From Anoplolepis gracilipes (lineage: Eukaryota; Arthropoda; Insecta; Hymenoptera; Formicidae): a stretch of DNA of 64,000 nucleotides. This document shows, one piece after another, positions 21,971 through 34,418 of the stretch. The position numbers and the translations under genes are program-made. The stretch lies in NCBI RefSeq assembly GCF_047496725.1, contig NC_132976.1:7672001-7736000 (forward strand), written 5' to 3'. The stretch's first letter is position 1. Each line of letters starts with the position of its first letter. The notes below the pieces were generated by a model. It was given only the letters and a program-made list of their open reading frames with translations, made no database searches and was not told the DNA's origin.

Positions 21971-23471
21971 TGACATTTATTCGTGTAATACAGAACATTC
22001 GATTGGCGTATAAGATTCAGATTTTTTTTTTTTAATTTTATAGCACAAAAATAAAATTTATAGAAATTACGCGTCGGTTTTAATCTTCTTCGTTTTTTGG
22101 TGTGTATGTTATGTATTCACGTTAAACCCCCCCCCTCCCCCCCGCCGTAAATGTATGCAATGTGAATGATAATTTAAAGTCACTGTGTCAACAAGCATGA
22201 ATAAAATAAGCTTAGCTTACAATTAGTAATTTGCTGTGCCTTATTAGATTACAACTATAGTGACCTTTAATGTGGAAAGAGAGAGAGGAAATTTACTTAG
22301 TCAAGTTTAAATTTGAGTGACATTGATATAACCGCCTTTAGAACCCGTATCTGTGCACATTAGTTAAAGTTAAGAGTGAAGGGGTTTAAAGCATAAGTAG
22401 AGTAAGTCAATAATTCGTAGGACTCACTTTACAGATACCGAGTTCATATTAAATCTCTTGCGATTGTATACTTATAGTCCATAGTTTTATTGAGCCCTTT
22501 AACTTTTTAATTTATCCCTTTATCCTCCTTTCTGTCCTCCTCTCTCTCTCTCTCTCTCTCTTTTGAGAATTTTAACTTGCAATTAACTATAACTAACTTT
22601 ATTTTATAATAGTGTGCTAAAAGTTGCCGTGATAATGACTTCTAATTGTTTTATATGCCAGATATTTGAATGCTAATGTTTACCTAGCATCGAATCGCAT
22701 GTATCGAATATGGTTATATAAAGGTATGAGATATATCGTATTGAAAAAAACTATCTTGTTAATTGACCACTCGGTGAAACGCGCAGCAACATGCGCGTTT
22801 CCGTGAGTCGATGATTCGTTACCATCGAAACGGGTCGCGGCTCCGATGCTTTTATACGCTTCGATTCTTCCTACCCGATAGATGGACGATCGTTACAACG
22901 ACCTATCCTATTCTCGCTCACCTATCATCGCCCAAACATAAATACAACTCCGATAATTCATTGGTATAATAGCATGAACTTTTTCTCGAGCGTGCATTCA
23001 GAGCGTATACGCGTTTAAAGCTTATTTTACGTCTAAACAAATTAAATACGTGTCTATAATTTCAAGCAATTTATAAATGTCAAGAAAATTTTGCAAAGTT
23101 ATTGTTTTTAATCCTAAATATAATATTATTCTGTTTCTTCATTTTAAATTATGTTAATTAAAAAAAAATTACAGTTAATATTTTTATTAAAACAGCATGG
23201 AAAAAGATTGAAACTTTGGAAGCACTCACGTACTTCGAAGACGAGAGCTTACACGAGTTATGAAGAATCGAGTGCGGAGGTTGACCCATATCATGCGTCA
23301 ACCACTATATGAAATGTATTTTATAAAACAAGATCTGTTTATTTTTCGAATAATTTACGATATATGATCTTGTAATTTAATTTTTGAAAATATTTGTCTT
23401 TGCAAAATGAAATATTTCCACATTTTTCAGATAACTATTATTAAATGTCTAAATCAAAACTTGAAAATAAT
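21971..23471. other. non-coding sequence
   Basis: Includes a C-rich tract (22127-22143), a TC microsatellite (22541-22561) and a CpG-richer patch at 22770-23010 with no supported exon. Confidence 0.5.
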
Positions 23472-24134
23472 CAGGATTGGTAAAATATCAAATTTTTTTG
23501 ATATAATGCATGCCAGTGTTAAAACCGATGTTATCCGAAAAAAGCCGGTAAAAATTAGTCTTTTCTATTAAAAATGTTAAAATAAACAGAAAACCTTTTT
23601 ATTGATATTCTTAATTAAGAGAGTGTTTAAACTAATTAAAATTTTATCCAAAATAAAATTTATAATAGATTCCAAGTCAACGTAAAAATAACTTAATTTT
23701 TTTAAAAGATATTGAACTAAATGTGAACCAAATCTATATTAATAAAAATTTAATTCTGTTACTATTATTATTCTGTTACTATTACTTTTTTTATTAAATT
23801 AAAAATTGATATAAAATGTATTGATATAAAATTTAGTAACATTTATATCTCTAAAATTTTCGTTTTAAAAATTTCACATATTAATTTAAAAAAACTTTAT
23901 TATTATATTGATTTCATTTTTTTTTTAATTATAGTGATTAGTATAATTTATTAATTAAAGCAAAAGTAAAGCAAAAAATTCGTTTTGCATAAAGTTATGT
24001 AAATATATTTTAGTGTTACATATTAATTATTTTTAGTATATTTATCACTTTATTCCAGTGAATAAAGTCTGGGAGAGTAAAAACCGGAATTTATTATGGT
24101 TTTTTCACTTAGTAGATTTTTCTAGTCAACCCTA
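23472..24134 (+). mobile_element. diverged non-autonomous element, copy 1 of 2
   Basis: Collinear along its length with 49469-50163, in the same orientation. Shared landmarks include CTTTTCTATTAAAAATG, AGAAAACCTTTTTAT, AATTAAGAGAGTGT, CTGTTACTATTA and AGTAAAAACYGGAATTTAT. It begins CAGGATTGGTAAAAT; the far end inverted reads TTAGGGTTGACTAG, so weak hAT-like terminal inverted repeats (CAGGGTTGG-type) are possible. No clear target-site duplication and no coding frame. Confidence 0.6.
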
Positions 24135-25064
24135 ACAATAGAATATAAGAAACAATAGAATGTAAAGATTAAAATATGACGCACATTATTTAAATATCTC
24201 CTGACAGTTTTTATATGCATAACTGACATAGAATTTGCAACAAAATTAAAACACATTTATATTGGCCAACATTGTTAATAATCTGTTTATAATTGCAAGC
24301 CATTCTTGATTTGCACGATATTTACTTGCAAATATAGATAACTTTAAAAGTGATAACAAGCTTACGTAGAAGTTCTCAACTTTCATTGTAACTGTACACT
24401 CTAATACAAAATTATGAGTTTCTTTTAAGATCTTTCTTATATGGAAATATAAATCTATTATCTATTATAAGTACTATAAATCATAGAATTTATATCGCAC
24501 ATTTCACAATCCTTTTATCCCGATTTTATTTCTATAGGACACATCTTGCATATTATTATAAATATTACTCCATTACTATTGTCATGGCATATTTATCACA
24601 TATATTTACCAGAATTTAATAGTACAAATATTTTGAATACCCAAATATACACTAGTTGCTAATTAATTCGAATTATAATATAATTGTACTACTTCAGACT
24701 GATGCAACACGGTTTATAGTTCAAACACACATAATCACATCATGACAAGAGAATGGAAACAAAACAAGCATTTCTCACATTAAAAAAAATATCTATTAGA
24801 AAATAAAGAGAGAGCATAAGAAAGGAAGGTATATAAAGGAGCGGGATAGGATTGAGAAAGATATTTATCGCGCAGGGAACAGAGGCAGTAGGAATTATTA
24901 TGCGTTCGAAGCGAGTCCTTTTCGAGCGTCAAACAGAAATGCATTGCATATAAATTGGACGTCAAATGCGTTTACACTAAAGCAAGTACAATTGAGAACG
25001 CAAATGGGGAATCGAGATAGAGAAAGAGATAGAGACAGATAAATAGATGGATAGATAGATAGAG

Positions 25065-25112
<48 letters not shown>

Positions 25113-25680
25113 GAAAAGCTGAGAACCAGATCGATTAATCGAATTAATCGAATAGATCGTTTCAAAAATACATTAATTTTAAACTCATGCATTTTGTATG
25201 CAATTTGTCTCTTTTTATTACAGGTATATGTCTTTAATGCCATTAAAGAGAGAGAAAATAAAATAAAATTAATTAATTAGGTATATCACGAGAGAAACAT
25301 GTATACACATACATTGAATAGTATAAAGTTTTTATCGATACTTTCAAAATAAATGAGAAAACAGTTCATGAAAATAATTACAACATCGAAGTAAAACGAC
25401 ACCGCAACATTTTCCAATTATATGACTGATTCTCTAATAATTATGTAACAATTTCATTTCCTTTCTCAACAATTTCATTACATTCATTAATTGAATATTT
25501 CTTGTTAAAAAATATTTTGTCACATTTATTTCAGTGCAAAAATTAAAACAGTTATTGATCTAGTTTCTAAGATTTAAAATAATTGATTTCAATAAACTAG
25601 AAAGTCGGAATTTACGATTTGATTTTTGCATTTTTGCCTTTATGCAATCCTAAGAACGAGAATCACGTTATATACACTAT
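24135..25680. other. AT-rich non-coding sequence with GA microsatellite
   Basis: No supported gene. The GATA/GA repeat at 25040-25109 accounts for the Ser/Leu/Ile-rich antisense open frame there. Confidence 0.6.
25072..25109. repeat. (AG)n microsatellite preceded by GATA repeats
   Basis: Uninterrupted AG dinucleotides, with degenerate GATA/GACA units immediately 5'. Confidence 0.95.
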
Positions 25681-25689
25681 TCACATTCA

Positions 25690-26004
25690 TCTAAGTGCGC
25701 GTCTAAGTTTGCAGAGTCGTTAGACTCTTGGGAAAAGATTGTCGGAACGTCGGACGTCTGGGTACGTCGAACGTACGTTTATACGAACGGCGTCTTCGTC
25801 TTAAACTTGGAAGAAATAGTATATCCAGTTCTGATCTAGAGAAAGGGGAGGGAACGATCGTGACAAAGCTAAAACTCGGCTTCGTTGAAAGTCTCTCGAG
25901 GCACGTTTCGCATCGTCCCGACCTACATTCGATCGGGCGCCGTGTTCAACAACAAGCTGCTCTCACGCGGTTAGTAACCGGGAATTGAAGCCAGTGTAAC
26001 CGCG
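25690..26004 (+). promoter_or_regulatory. CpG-rich island with candidate leader exon
   Basis: CpG-dense block ending in a strong plus-strand donor context (GTAACCGCG|GTGAGA at 26005). It could be a transcribed 5' leader of an unidentified plus-strand transcript. The 86-codon open frame inside it does not look coding. Confidence 0.25.
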
Positions 26005-26329
26005 GTGAGATCAACTTTCGAGGCTTTGGATTTTAGCTTTAGAATTTTCGTTTCGTAATTCGACTGTTATTAATAAGCATTAAAATTGTTTCATACCGTC
26101 CGAGACAATAAAACCAAAGATGGAAATATTAATTAAATTTTAAATATTATTACATTTTTGACACAATTTTACTTTGCCATTAGTCGAGAGGAATAATCCA
26201 CATTGCATTTATATCATTGATAACAATAGAGATTATATCACATGTATACGTCAAAATTGTTTAATATTTTTAGAAGAAGAAAGATTGGGAAGAGACGCGA
26301 AATGATGCCTGGAATTTTTATCTCGTATA

Positions 26330-27535
26330 TATTCCTACCTTTTCTACCGGTTTCAATCCTGTTGCTAGCAAACGCGTCGGTCCGTCACGACGACCGAGAA
26401 ACGTCATTCGCAGCATGCTGCGATGCACCCCTCGACGTACGGACGGTGCACCGACCGGTTCGCGACGCGGTCACGAGGGGCGAGAATCCGCGAGGCGTCA
26501 GCGTCGCGGCGAGAAAAGCGCGCTGACCCGTTCGTTCCCTCGAAAGAGCGGCGTTTAAAAAAAAAAAAAAAAAAAAAAAAACAATAACTCTCACCCTTTA
26601 TCGCAATGTCGCTGGAAAAACGATCACGCGTCAACGTCGATATGCATATCTCCGCACCTGCGTTCCTCCGTTGTTGAGTTTACGATACGCGCGAGCTCGA
26701 GGAATCTAGATTGTCACACAGATGCTAAGATACACAGCTGACAAGTCTCAGAGTCCTCGCGGAGGACGCTGAGAGAGGAGGCGTCGCGCAAAGTAACCGA
26801 CGCGACGAACTGTGTCGTTCGTTGGTCCACGAGTGATAACAAGCATTCACACGAGTACGCGCGCACCCATACGCACACACACGCACACACACACACACAC
26901 ATACGCACACGTACGAATTGTATACACGTGTTATACGCGCATGCACATGCAGGAGCGGGGAGGTGTATCGTCTCGTACAGCTATTAATTGTAAGGGATGT
27001 AAATACGCGAAACGATATTCGCACGCAAATACCTAAGGCTTTCCCAAAAACGGGGTTGAGAGAATGAGAGAAGGAGAGAAACAGAGACAGAGAGAGAAAG
27101 AGAGAGACAGAGAGCACCACCCGCTCTCGCGCCCCACGTATGACTGTCGCATCGCGGTACAACAGCAGCAACGGCAACGATGCGCAGGAGCGTGCGAACG
27201 CCTGCGCTTCACCTTCTCCACCACCTTCTGCTCCTCCTTCTCGTCTTCCTCCTCGCGGGTTAAAGTTAAATCCCGCTGTTGTTGTTGCTGCCTCCATCTG
27301 TCTCTCTCTCTCTCTCTCTCTTGCGCGTGTCCCATCGGTCGATTCGCCGTTTCGATTTTGCGTCCTAATATCTCGTCGCGAGATAAGGGTGATCGTGATA
27401 CGCAATCGAGGACTAAGGGAGGAAAAGAGGGGATGAAAATGCTACGGCAGGAGAGACAGAGATCGACTTTGGCGTCCCACATTGAACCTTCTTAACGAAG
27501 AGTAGAGAGACAGTGAAGTTGATTTCGACGCTCCA
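26330..27535. promoter_or_regulatory. large CpG-rich island (putative promoter)
   Basis: The longest CpG-dense block of the gene-poor interval. It includes a 25-nt A tract (26557-26581), CA/CG repeats (26868-26900), GA tracts (27060-27115), a GTT/GCT triplet stretch (27275-27295) and a CT tract (27299-27321). Several overlapping long open frames on both strands are Arg/Ser-rich by-products of the repeats. It is the best candidate in this interval for a distal RGK promoter, but the strand cannot be read from the sequence. Confidence 0.35.
26557..26581. repeat. A25 homopolymer
   Basis: Uninterrupted A run at the junction of a CpG-rich block (GAGCGGCGTTT just 5'). A retroposed poly(A) tail is conceivable, but no target-site duplication was found. 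Confidence 0.95.
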
Positions 27536-30500
27536 CTTTAAACTTAAAAAAAAGAGAAGATATGAGAGATAAACAGGTATTTTGACATCTTGTATACATG
27601 TGACTTTTATATACTTTAGAATTGAAGGAGAGAAATACAGCTTGTAAGTTAAAGTAATATAACGAAAATAACATCTAAAGATTTAACCTTTAGACATATT
27701 AATCAATTTTAATTGTAAAAAATCTTATTTATTCGCCCATGCACGCGATATTGAAAGAACGAAAACTCCTAGAATGTACATTGGTCGAAAGATATTAAAT
27801 TTAAAATTTATGTCTGAAATTAATTTTTGTCGGAATTTAAAAAATTTTTTAAAACGCCAAATTTTTTTAAATCAAATAATTTTTTAATTCTTGAGCAGAT
27901 CAGTTTCAACCATAATAATTATCTCTTTCGAGATATTTTTGCTCAAACTCGTATTAAAACTTGTGAAACTATGGCAAAGTTGGAAATCTCATGTTTGTAA
28001 GTATGTTGAAACATATATTCTGAAGCTCTCTGATTAAAAAAGAACTACTACTACTATACTCGGAAATCCTTTTATATATGTAAAGAAATTATAATTTTTT
28101 TTATCAAAATTATATTCACATTCTCAAAATTAAATTTTAAAATTTTTGTCTTTTATTTGCAGCATCAAAATTTATTTAGAAATTTTAGTATTTATAAAAA
28201 AAATTAAATAAGCTCTTCAGAAATGTGATCTTAATGTGTAAAGTTAGTATTCTGTATTTTAAATGTAATAATGTCAATATTGTACTGAAACTTTTTCCAT
28301 CAATATTACAGAACTTCTGAACATATCACAACTGGAACTTTAATTAGAATTTATCATGTCAATTTTATTATTGAGAAAATAATCTTGAAAAGCATATTAA
28401 TAAGAAATACCTTTTAAATAAAAGACATTTCTTTTTATATACTAAATGACACAGTAATACAAATTAAAGTAGATATTCCTATTTGATATTAAATCTCAAT
28501 TGCATTAACATTATCTAATAGTATATGCTCTTGAACAAAATTTTGTAGACGTCAGATAAGTAAAGATAAGCAAAAAATATAATGATAAGTACTTGAAGTA
28601 GTTTAAAAAGTGAGATGGAGAGTCTATCTTCGCCAAGAAGTTATCTTCTCAAGAAACACATTCCAGTAAAGATAAAATTTAAATACAATTGATATGTATA
28701 CTTAGTAAACATTTCTTTTTAGTGTAACGAATGTATATATTTTTTTAGCACTTTTTTTCTTCAAACAGTTTTTGAAAAACAAACAGAGCTTTGAAAAAAG
28801 AAGCTCACAAACACAGCACACTTAAGTGCCAGAATGTAGGTGTAAACTACTCGTCTATGATCCCTCGCATTATCATCTATTGACAGTAAAGTGTATTTAG
28901 GCTAAAGATGACCGAAGCTTTGATCGAAGCGCTCAGAATAAGCTTCGTCTTTAATAGAATGTATAGCGTGAAAATATGGGACATAATACAAAATGCGTAC
29001 TTTTTATTCGATGTATGTGTATGTATATGCGTGCGTGTAGGAGAAAAAGCTTCAACATCACGAAAGAAATAACGATAAATATTTTATATATATGTTTTAG
29101 ACTGATTGTGGGTCAGCGATAAATTGGCGTAAAATTATGCAAAGAACAACCAATGCAAAATGATATTAATTCTGAAAAATTTACTAATACTTGACAATAT
29201 TTATGAGCAAATATCACGAATAAAAATGAAAAATTTATGTCGCGCATGTCTTTCAACAATTATTACGTATTTCTTTTTAAAATATAAAGGTCTGTTTTGC
29301 AGGTTAGCTATAAGGGAGATGATTTGTTTCTTTTATATTTTATGAAAACCTTCGCCAAAGCCATCCAAATATCTATGAGCGCGCAATATTTTCTTTCTTC
29401 AATATTTTCTACTAGCTATATATCATATGAGATGACATTTACAGTGCCGATTTTCTCCAGTTGTATGCAATTCGTGCGCGTCGCAAAATAAATTCACAAA
29501 TAACGAATTTATTCATGAATGGATGTTATTATCATAAAGATATTTTATTCGCTTTAGTTATTATGTTCTTGCGATATTTACGTAACCATTATTTCTCATA
29601 TAGGTACAATTTACAATATTTCTTTCTGCAGATATAATAATCGAGTATAGATTAAATATCATTTATGTTATTTATTGTAAATAATTAAATAAATAAAATA
29701 ATAACGACAAAATGTGTTTTTCGTTTAATACCGTCATCATTTAATGCAATTTCTATCAATTTTTTGCGCTCGACGTTTGTTGTAAATCTGCCACTGATGA
29801 CATTGCTTTGTCCCAGTACCATGTGCCGTACAATGTCCAGAGTATTAGATACTATTATGTCTCTCTAAGGGATTCTTAACATCGACCGCGTATAATTACC
29901 CGCCGGATCGATAGGCTCGCTGATACATATTCCTCCTTTCGCACACGCGACCCCTTATTTTTTTTCCGTGCCGGTCAAGCTTTATACACGCGTTACACGT
30001 ATGGCAAAATACGATCGACTGGTTAATTAAACAGCTGAGAAACTACGGTATTGCGAGCGATCATCGCGACTCTCCTTTCTCATCGAGAATATAAGCTTAA
30101 ATATACATCCCCGATAGAGATGCACAGAAAGTCCTCTTACAAGTCATCTTGCCGCCTTACGACTATACGCGTTTCCCGGCAACGGATCATTTCTCTACAG
30201 GTAGGCTTACAACAGAGTTTTCCGACGGGATATCCAATTACTTTGGATTAAACTAACTGTTTGACATACAACGATCACACGCTGAGTTATCCCTGGATTG
30301 CGCTTCTCGTAATGAATTATTTCATCCCGTTACACTTCCAACTTATCGAATCGACTTTGAAAGTGCTCGTGTTTGTACGGACCGCAATCGATAAGACTAA
30401 TCCGGAATTTTCGCGAAACCGATTAATATCCTTGAAATATATGGATTTAATAATAGAACAGATTAAACGGATCAGCCCGTAGTTTCTAAAGTTTAATACA

Positions 30501-30840
30501 TGATTGATATCTAGAATTATTAGTTACAGCAGAACAGAGTATTACAAAACACACTTTTTTCAAGGCACTTGAAATAAAAAAAAGCCACACAAATATGTAA
30601 AGAAAATAAATAAATAATAAAGAAAGCAAATTACTATTTAATAAGCAAATATTAATAAATCATTATTTATTATTATTCGTTATTATTCGTTATTAAAGGA
30701 ATATAATACATCATAATCAATCATCCTAAGTATTAGAGGTAAAAATACGATGGAGAGAAAATCCGAAGACGTATGGTTGCATCATTAGTAAATTAATAGT
30801 AGGTATTGTGGGTTCACGTGCGTATCTTGCTTAAAGGTTA
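27536..30840. other. AT-rich non-coding sequence
   Basis: No splice-bounded coding frame. Slightly higher GC at 29760-30480 without recognisable content. Confidence 0.5.
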
Positions 30841-30849
30841 ATTGACTTT

Positions 30850-31140
30850 GTTGCTTGAGTAACGACTTAATGGCTTGCGATCGTCTCGTCTTCCAATCTC
30901 GATCGGTTAGGTTCGAAGCACAGCTCGTAAGAGAAGTTTCGCTGTGTTAGCAGCAAATTATTGAGCTTCGCTGGCAAACACTCGCGACGTTTGCGCAGAT
31001 GCGCGATGTCTTACCGAACGCGAGAGAGGGCTGTGCCGTTCACCCCGTGACGGTTCTGCCCTACATCGGGCGCTGTTTTGATCCGTCGCTCGATGCGTCG
31101 AAAAATACGCGTCAACTTGTGAAATGCATGCGTATGACCC
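30850..31140. promoter_or_regulatory. CpG-rich patch
   Basis: CpG-dense (for example CACTCGCGACGTTTGCGCAG), with abrupt change to AT-rich DNA at both edges. No open frame of interest. Possible regulatory element or leader exon. Confidence 0.25.
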
Positions 31141-33280
31141 ATTTTATTATTTAAGTCTTAAATAAAAAATTCGAGAGATGAGAAAAGTTCTCGTATCATT
31201 AGAAAAACGTTAGATTTCTTTCTCTTTATTTATCTTCTTGTCGAGAATGATAAATAAAATTTTATCTTGATGAAATATTATACGTATTTTTATTTATTAA
31301 TTTATTAATTTAAACATACACAAAAACAATTATGTTTTATATATATATATATACGAAAATATATATATCGTGCAATTAAAAGGACTATAAAATTTACCTA
31401 TTAAATTTGATAAACGAATATTTTAATTTAAGAATTAGCTTTGCACTCCAAACAATGTGTGTTATCGCGAGTCCAGCTCAATAATAAAATCGGAGTCTAT
31501 ATTCTTCCAAAAAATTAGTAAGATCTTATCAAGTACTATTTTCGCGAGTACATCTGATATATTATATTTTAATGAAAAAGAAGTTTGTACCGTAATCGAA
31601 TTGAAATAAAAAGAACAAGACTCATATCTCTATATATATGTACACAAATTTGCCAAAATTAATCTTGAATTTGAAAATTAAATAATTTGAATTGTCTTTT
31701 TATTTATTTTTCTAGCAATATAATATTATTTCGTTCATGCATACATATATCACAGAATCTCAACCTAATAATTTAAAGTAAATAACTAATAATTTATATT
31801 TATATTTAAATAACTAATAATTTATATTATTATATAATTTATCTTAATAGATATTTATTGGATAAAAGGAGAAAAGGGTAGTTCTGAGGAATATTATAAT
31901 TTTTCATGAACATAAAGTTATATTGTCAACATCATATTGTCGCTCTCAATATCATATACTATGTCAATATGAATCATAAATGAATCGTTGAAAAAGGCAT
32001 GAACCGAAAGATATTTACTTTTCAATCAATAAGAATTGTTTGCAGTTCCCATAATGTAATTTTTCTAAATTAAAAGGTCTCTAAAACCTCTTTACCTTTT
32101 AGTAATTTCACAGTAGTCTTTTCTAGCTTCACTACTCTTATAGCTTTTAATATGAAAATTTATTCGCTCCTTTACCGAAACTATTGATTTAACTGTATAA
32201 GAAAATCAATTTGCTACATAAATGCAATATTACATTTGCATTGACAGTTACGTAGTTAAACTTTAAACTCGGTAGTGGTTTAAATATGACGTAGGTACTT
32301 ACATATCTTCGGTCATTCGTTTCTTGAGGAACTACGCGATTATCTTACCGCAAAGTAAATAACTTCGTGAGACTGCACTCTTTTCTTTTAATTACATCCT
32401 GCATCGACGTAATGCAACCCACCTACTGGGTCGCTCGGAGCGACTACTAATCGAAGTATGTTATTCAATTTGTTATCCTGTTGCCTTGGCACAAAGTGAA
32501 TTAAAAAGAAAAGCGGAAGAAAGTGCTGCATCACAAAATCACATTTGCTAAGAAATACTCTCTGGTTTATGGTATATCGAAATTGGTCATGACAAATATT
32601 ATTTCGCAACCCGCACAATTGCTATGTAAATGTTTTTGTATTATATAAATATTACAATTGCTAATGTATTATCTCTTATTTCAAAAGCTTCTCTTGCAAA
32701 GCCGGTCATTTTATGCCACTCTAATTGTACTAATTGCAATGGAGTAGAGAAGCGCTGATCGTGTATCTTCGATTCACGATAAACGTGTCACCCAATTGCT
32801 CGAAACAAGTAAAGCGTCACCATGCTATTCGAGTAATTACAGGCCTGTTGCTCTGACAGCTTAGCTTAATTAACTGTAGCAATTCCCTTTCTAACGCGAA
32901 CTGTAATACAAATTGTAGTCTATATAATGCACAAAGTATTGTATTATATTGTATCTCCACATTTAACGAGAATCTTTCATGAATTTAATGTTCATTTGTA
33001 AACTTCCTGATAATTTAAAATATATATATATACATATAATATTCTCATAATTTTAACAAAAATTTTAATTAAAAATTTTAAATATTCGACATTGAAAACT
33101 ATAGTTACTTGCTAATTTTCAAACTATCACACGGTATAAGAATTAATTTTACATTCATAATAAAATATATCGCTTATGACATTTAATGCATGGAACATTA
33201 GCCATTCAAAGGTCAAGTGATTGCAAAAGCAATAAATAAAAAAAGAATAAAACAAAAAAAGTAAAAAGAAAATGTGTAAT
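31141..33280. other. AT-rich non-coding sequence
   Basis: Nothing recognisable apart from AT-rich repeats, for example AATAACTAATAATTTATATT twice at 31780-31830. Confidence 0.5.
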
Positions 33281-33289
33281 CGGCGTGAT

Positions 33290-33760
33290 AGCGCGTAATC
33301 TCGATATTTTTGAGGTGAGAATGCGACTTACGGCAAGTCAGTACGACGAATGAATGAACGCGCTCATCCGTTGTCATTTCAGACGACGACCGCGATCTCT
33401 CCTCGACACGTTGCACACCTTACGTTGCGTTAAAGCGCATCGCACATCCGGCCGGCCCCAAACGCGCGAGGGTTGATTGACCGCCGGTGGCACAGAGAGC
33501 ACGGTGCACTATCGATTATACGTCTGGCAGCAGCACGTGGTGCCTGCCTTCGACTAGGCCAGTGTGCGCGCGACCCTACGCCCTATCACTAGGGTGGAAG
33601 GGTGGACGAGAAGCACCAGCCGTTCACTCGGCGCATGTTATCGGTGCTTTAAGTGGGCCGATAAGGATCCGGCCGCTACGAGATTCGCCCGATGTGGACA
33701 TCCGTATCTTGATGAGACATAAAAGTACCTTCTGTGCAAGCATTTCTGACGTAATGCCGA
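33290..33760. promoter_or_regulatory. CpG-rich island
   Basis: CpG-dense block (CGGCCGGCCCCAAACGCGCG core). A 99-codon plus frame is open, but it has no matching splice sites and no motif. Interpreted as a regulatory or leader region, low certainty. Confidence 0.25.
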
Positions 33761-33844
33761 TATTATTAATCAGTGAAAAAAATTAAATTTATGATAATTA
33801 CGGCTTGTAAAAGTACGACGCAATAAACTGATATGATTTCATAT

Positions 33845-34308
33845 ACAAGGTGTTGTCCCGAGTTAAATGATCAAACTTAAAATATGTATTTAAGACCTCG
33901 AAACAAAAAAAAAAAACTTTTTTCTGAAAGTATGCTCGCAAACATTTTGTTCGAGAGATATTGACTTCTTAAGTTACAGAACTTTATGAATGAATAATGT
34001 TGAAATAATTTATGTTTATCCTCTTTATTGCTTTATACTTTATAGTAATCAAAAATTTAATTATTAAATGTTTTGTTCAAAATGATGGCCTCCAATCCGG
34101 AGACAAGCATTACATCGATGAGAAAACGTAAATTTGTAATTTCTTTACACGCTTGCACTATTATCCTTCATTTTAATGATTGAAGGTCATTAACAGACAC
34201 TTTAAACACAAGCCTATATCAATGATCTTTGATATTCAAAACAAAAAAAAGACATTTTGACATTATTCATTTTTAACATATTTTAAGTTTGACCATTTAA
34301 CCCTATGT
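33845..34308 (-). mobile_element. internally deleted DNA transposon relic with TIRs
   Basis: The inner terminal repeats GAGTTAAATGATCAAACTTA (33860 on) and the inverse of 34275-34303 agree over about 29 bp with few mismatches. The left outer end also keeps ACAAGGTGTTGTCCC, which is shortened on the right. Between them lies a transposase C-terminal remnant on the minus strand (34064-34180). The element is far too short to be autonomous. Confidence 0.75.
34064..34180 (-). pseudogene. transposase C-terminal remnant (Tc1/mariner-like DDE family)
   Basis: The minus strand reads RIIVQACKEIT, then shifts frame, then gives RCNACLRIGGHHFEQNI followed by TAA at 34066-34064. A terminal 'RxxxClxxxGxHFE' motif directly before the stop is characteristic of a widespread insect transposase group. 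The frameshift and missing catalytic core show it is dead. Confidence 0.7.
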
Positions 34309-34358
34309 ATTATAAATATTATAAATATTCTGAATTTTTCTCTAAAATATATATAAAA

Positions 34359-34418
34359 TCGCATAAATAAATAAATAAATATATATATATATGTGTGTGT
34401 GTGTATTTATTTATGCGA
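34359..34418. repeat. 15-bp perfect inverted repeat around an AT/GT microsatellite
   Basis: TCGCATAAATAAATA at 34359-34373 pairs with TATTTATTTATGCGA at 34404-34418. The loop is a compound (AT)n(GT)n repeat. Confidence 0.75.

Noticed and set aside
24977..25243. 88-codon minus ORF rich in Ser/Leu/Ile
   Set aside because: Product of the GA/GATA microsatellite.
26725..27495. long overlapping ORFs (226, 149 and 143 codons) on both strands
   Set aside because: Composition is dictated by GA/CT/CA repeats and CpG-rich sequence; no motif and mutually overlapping.
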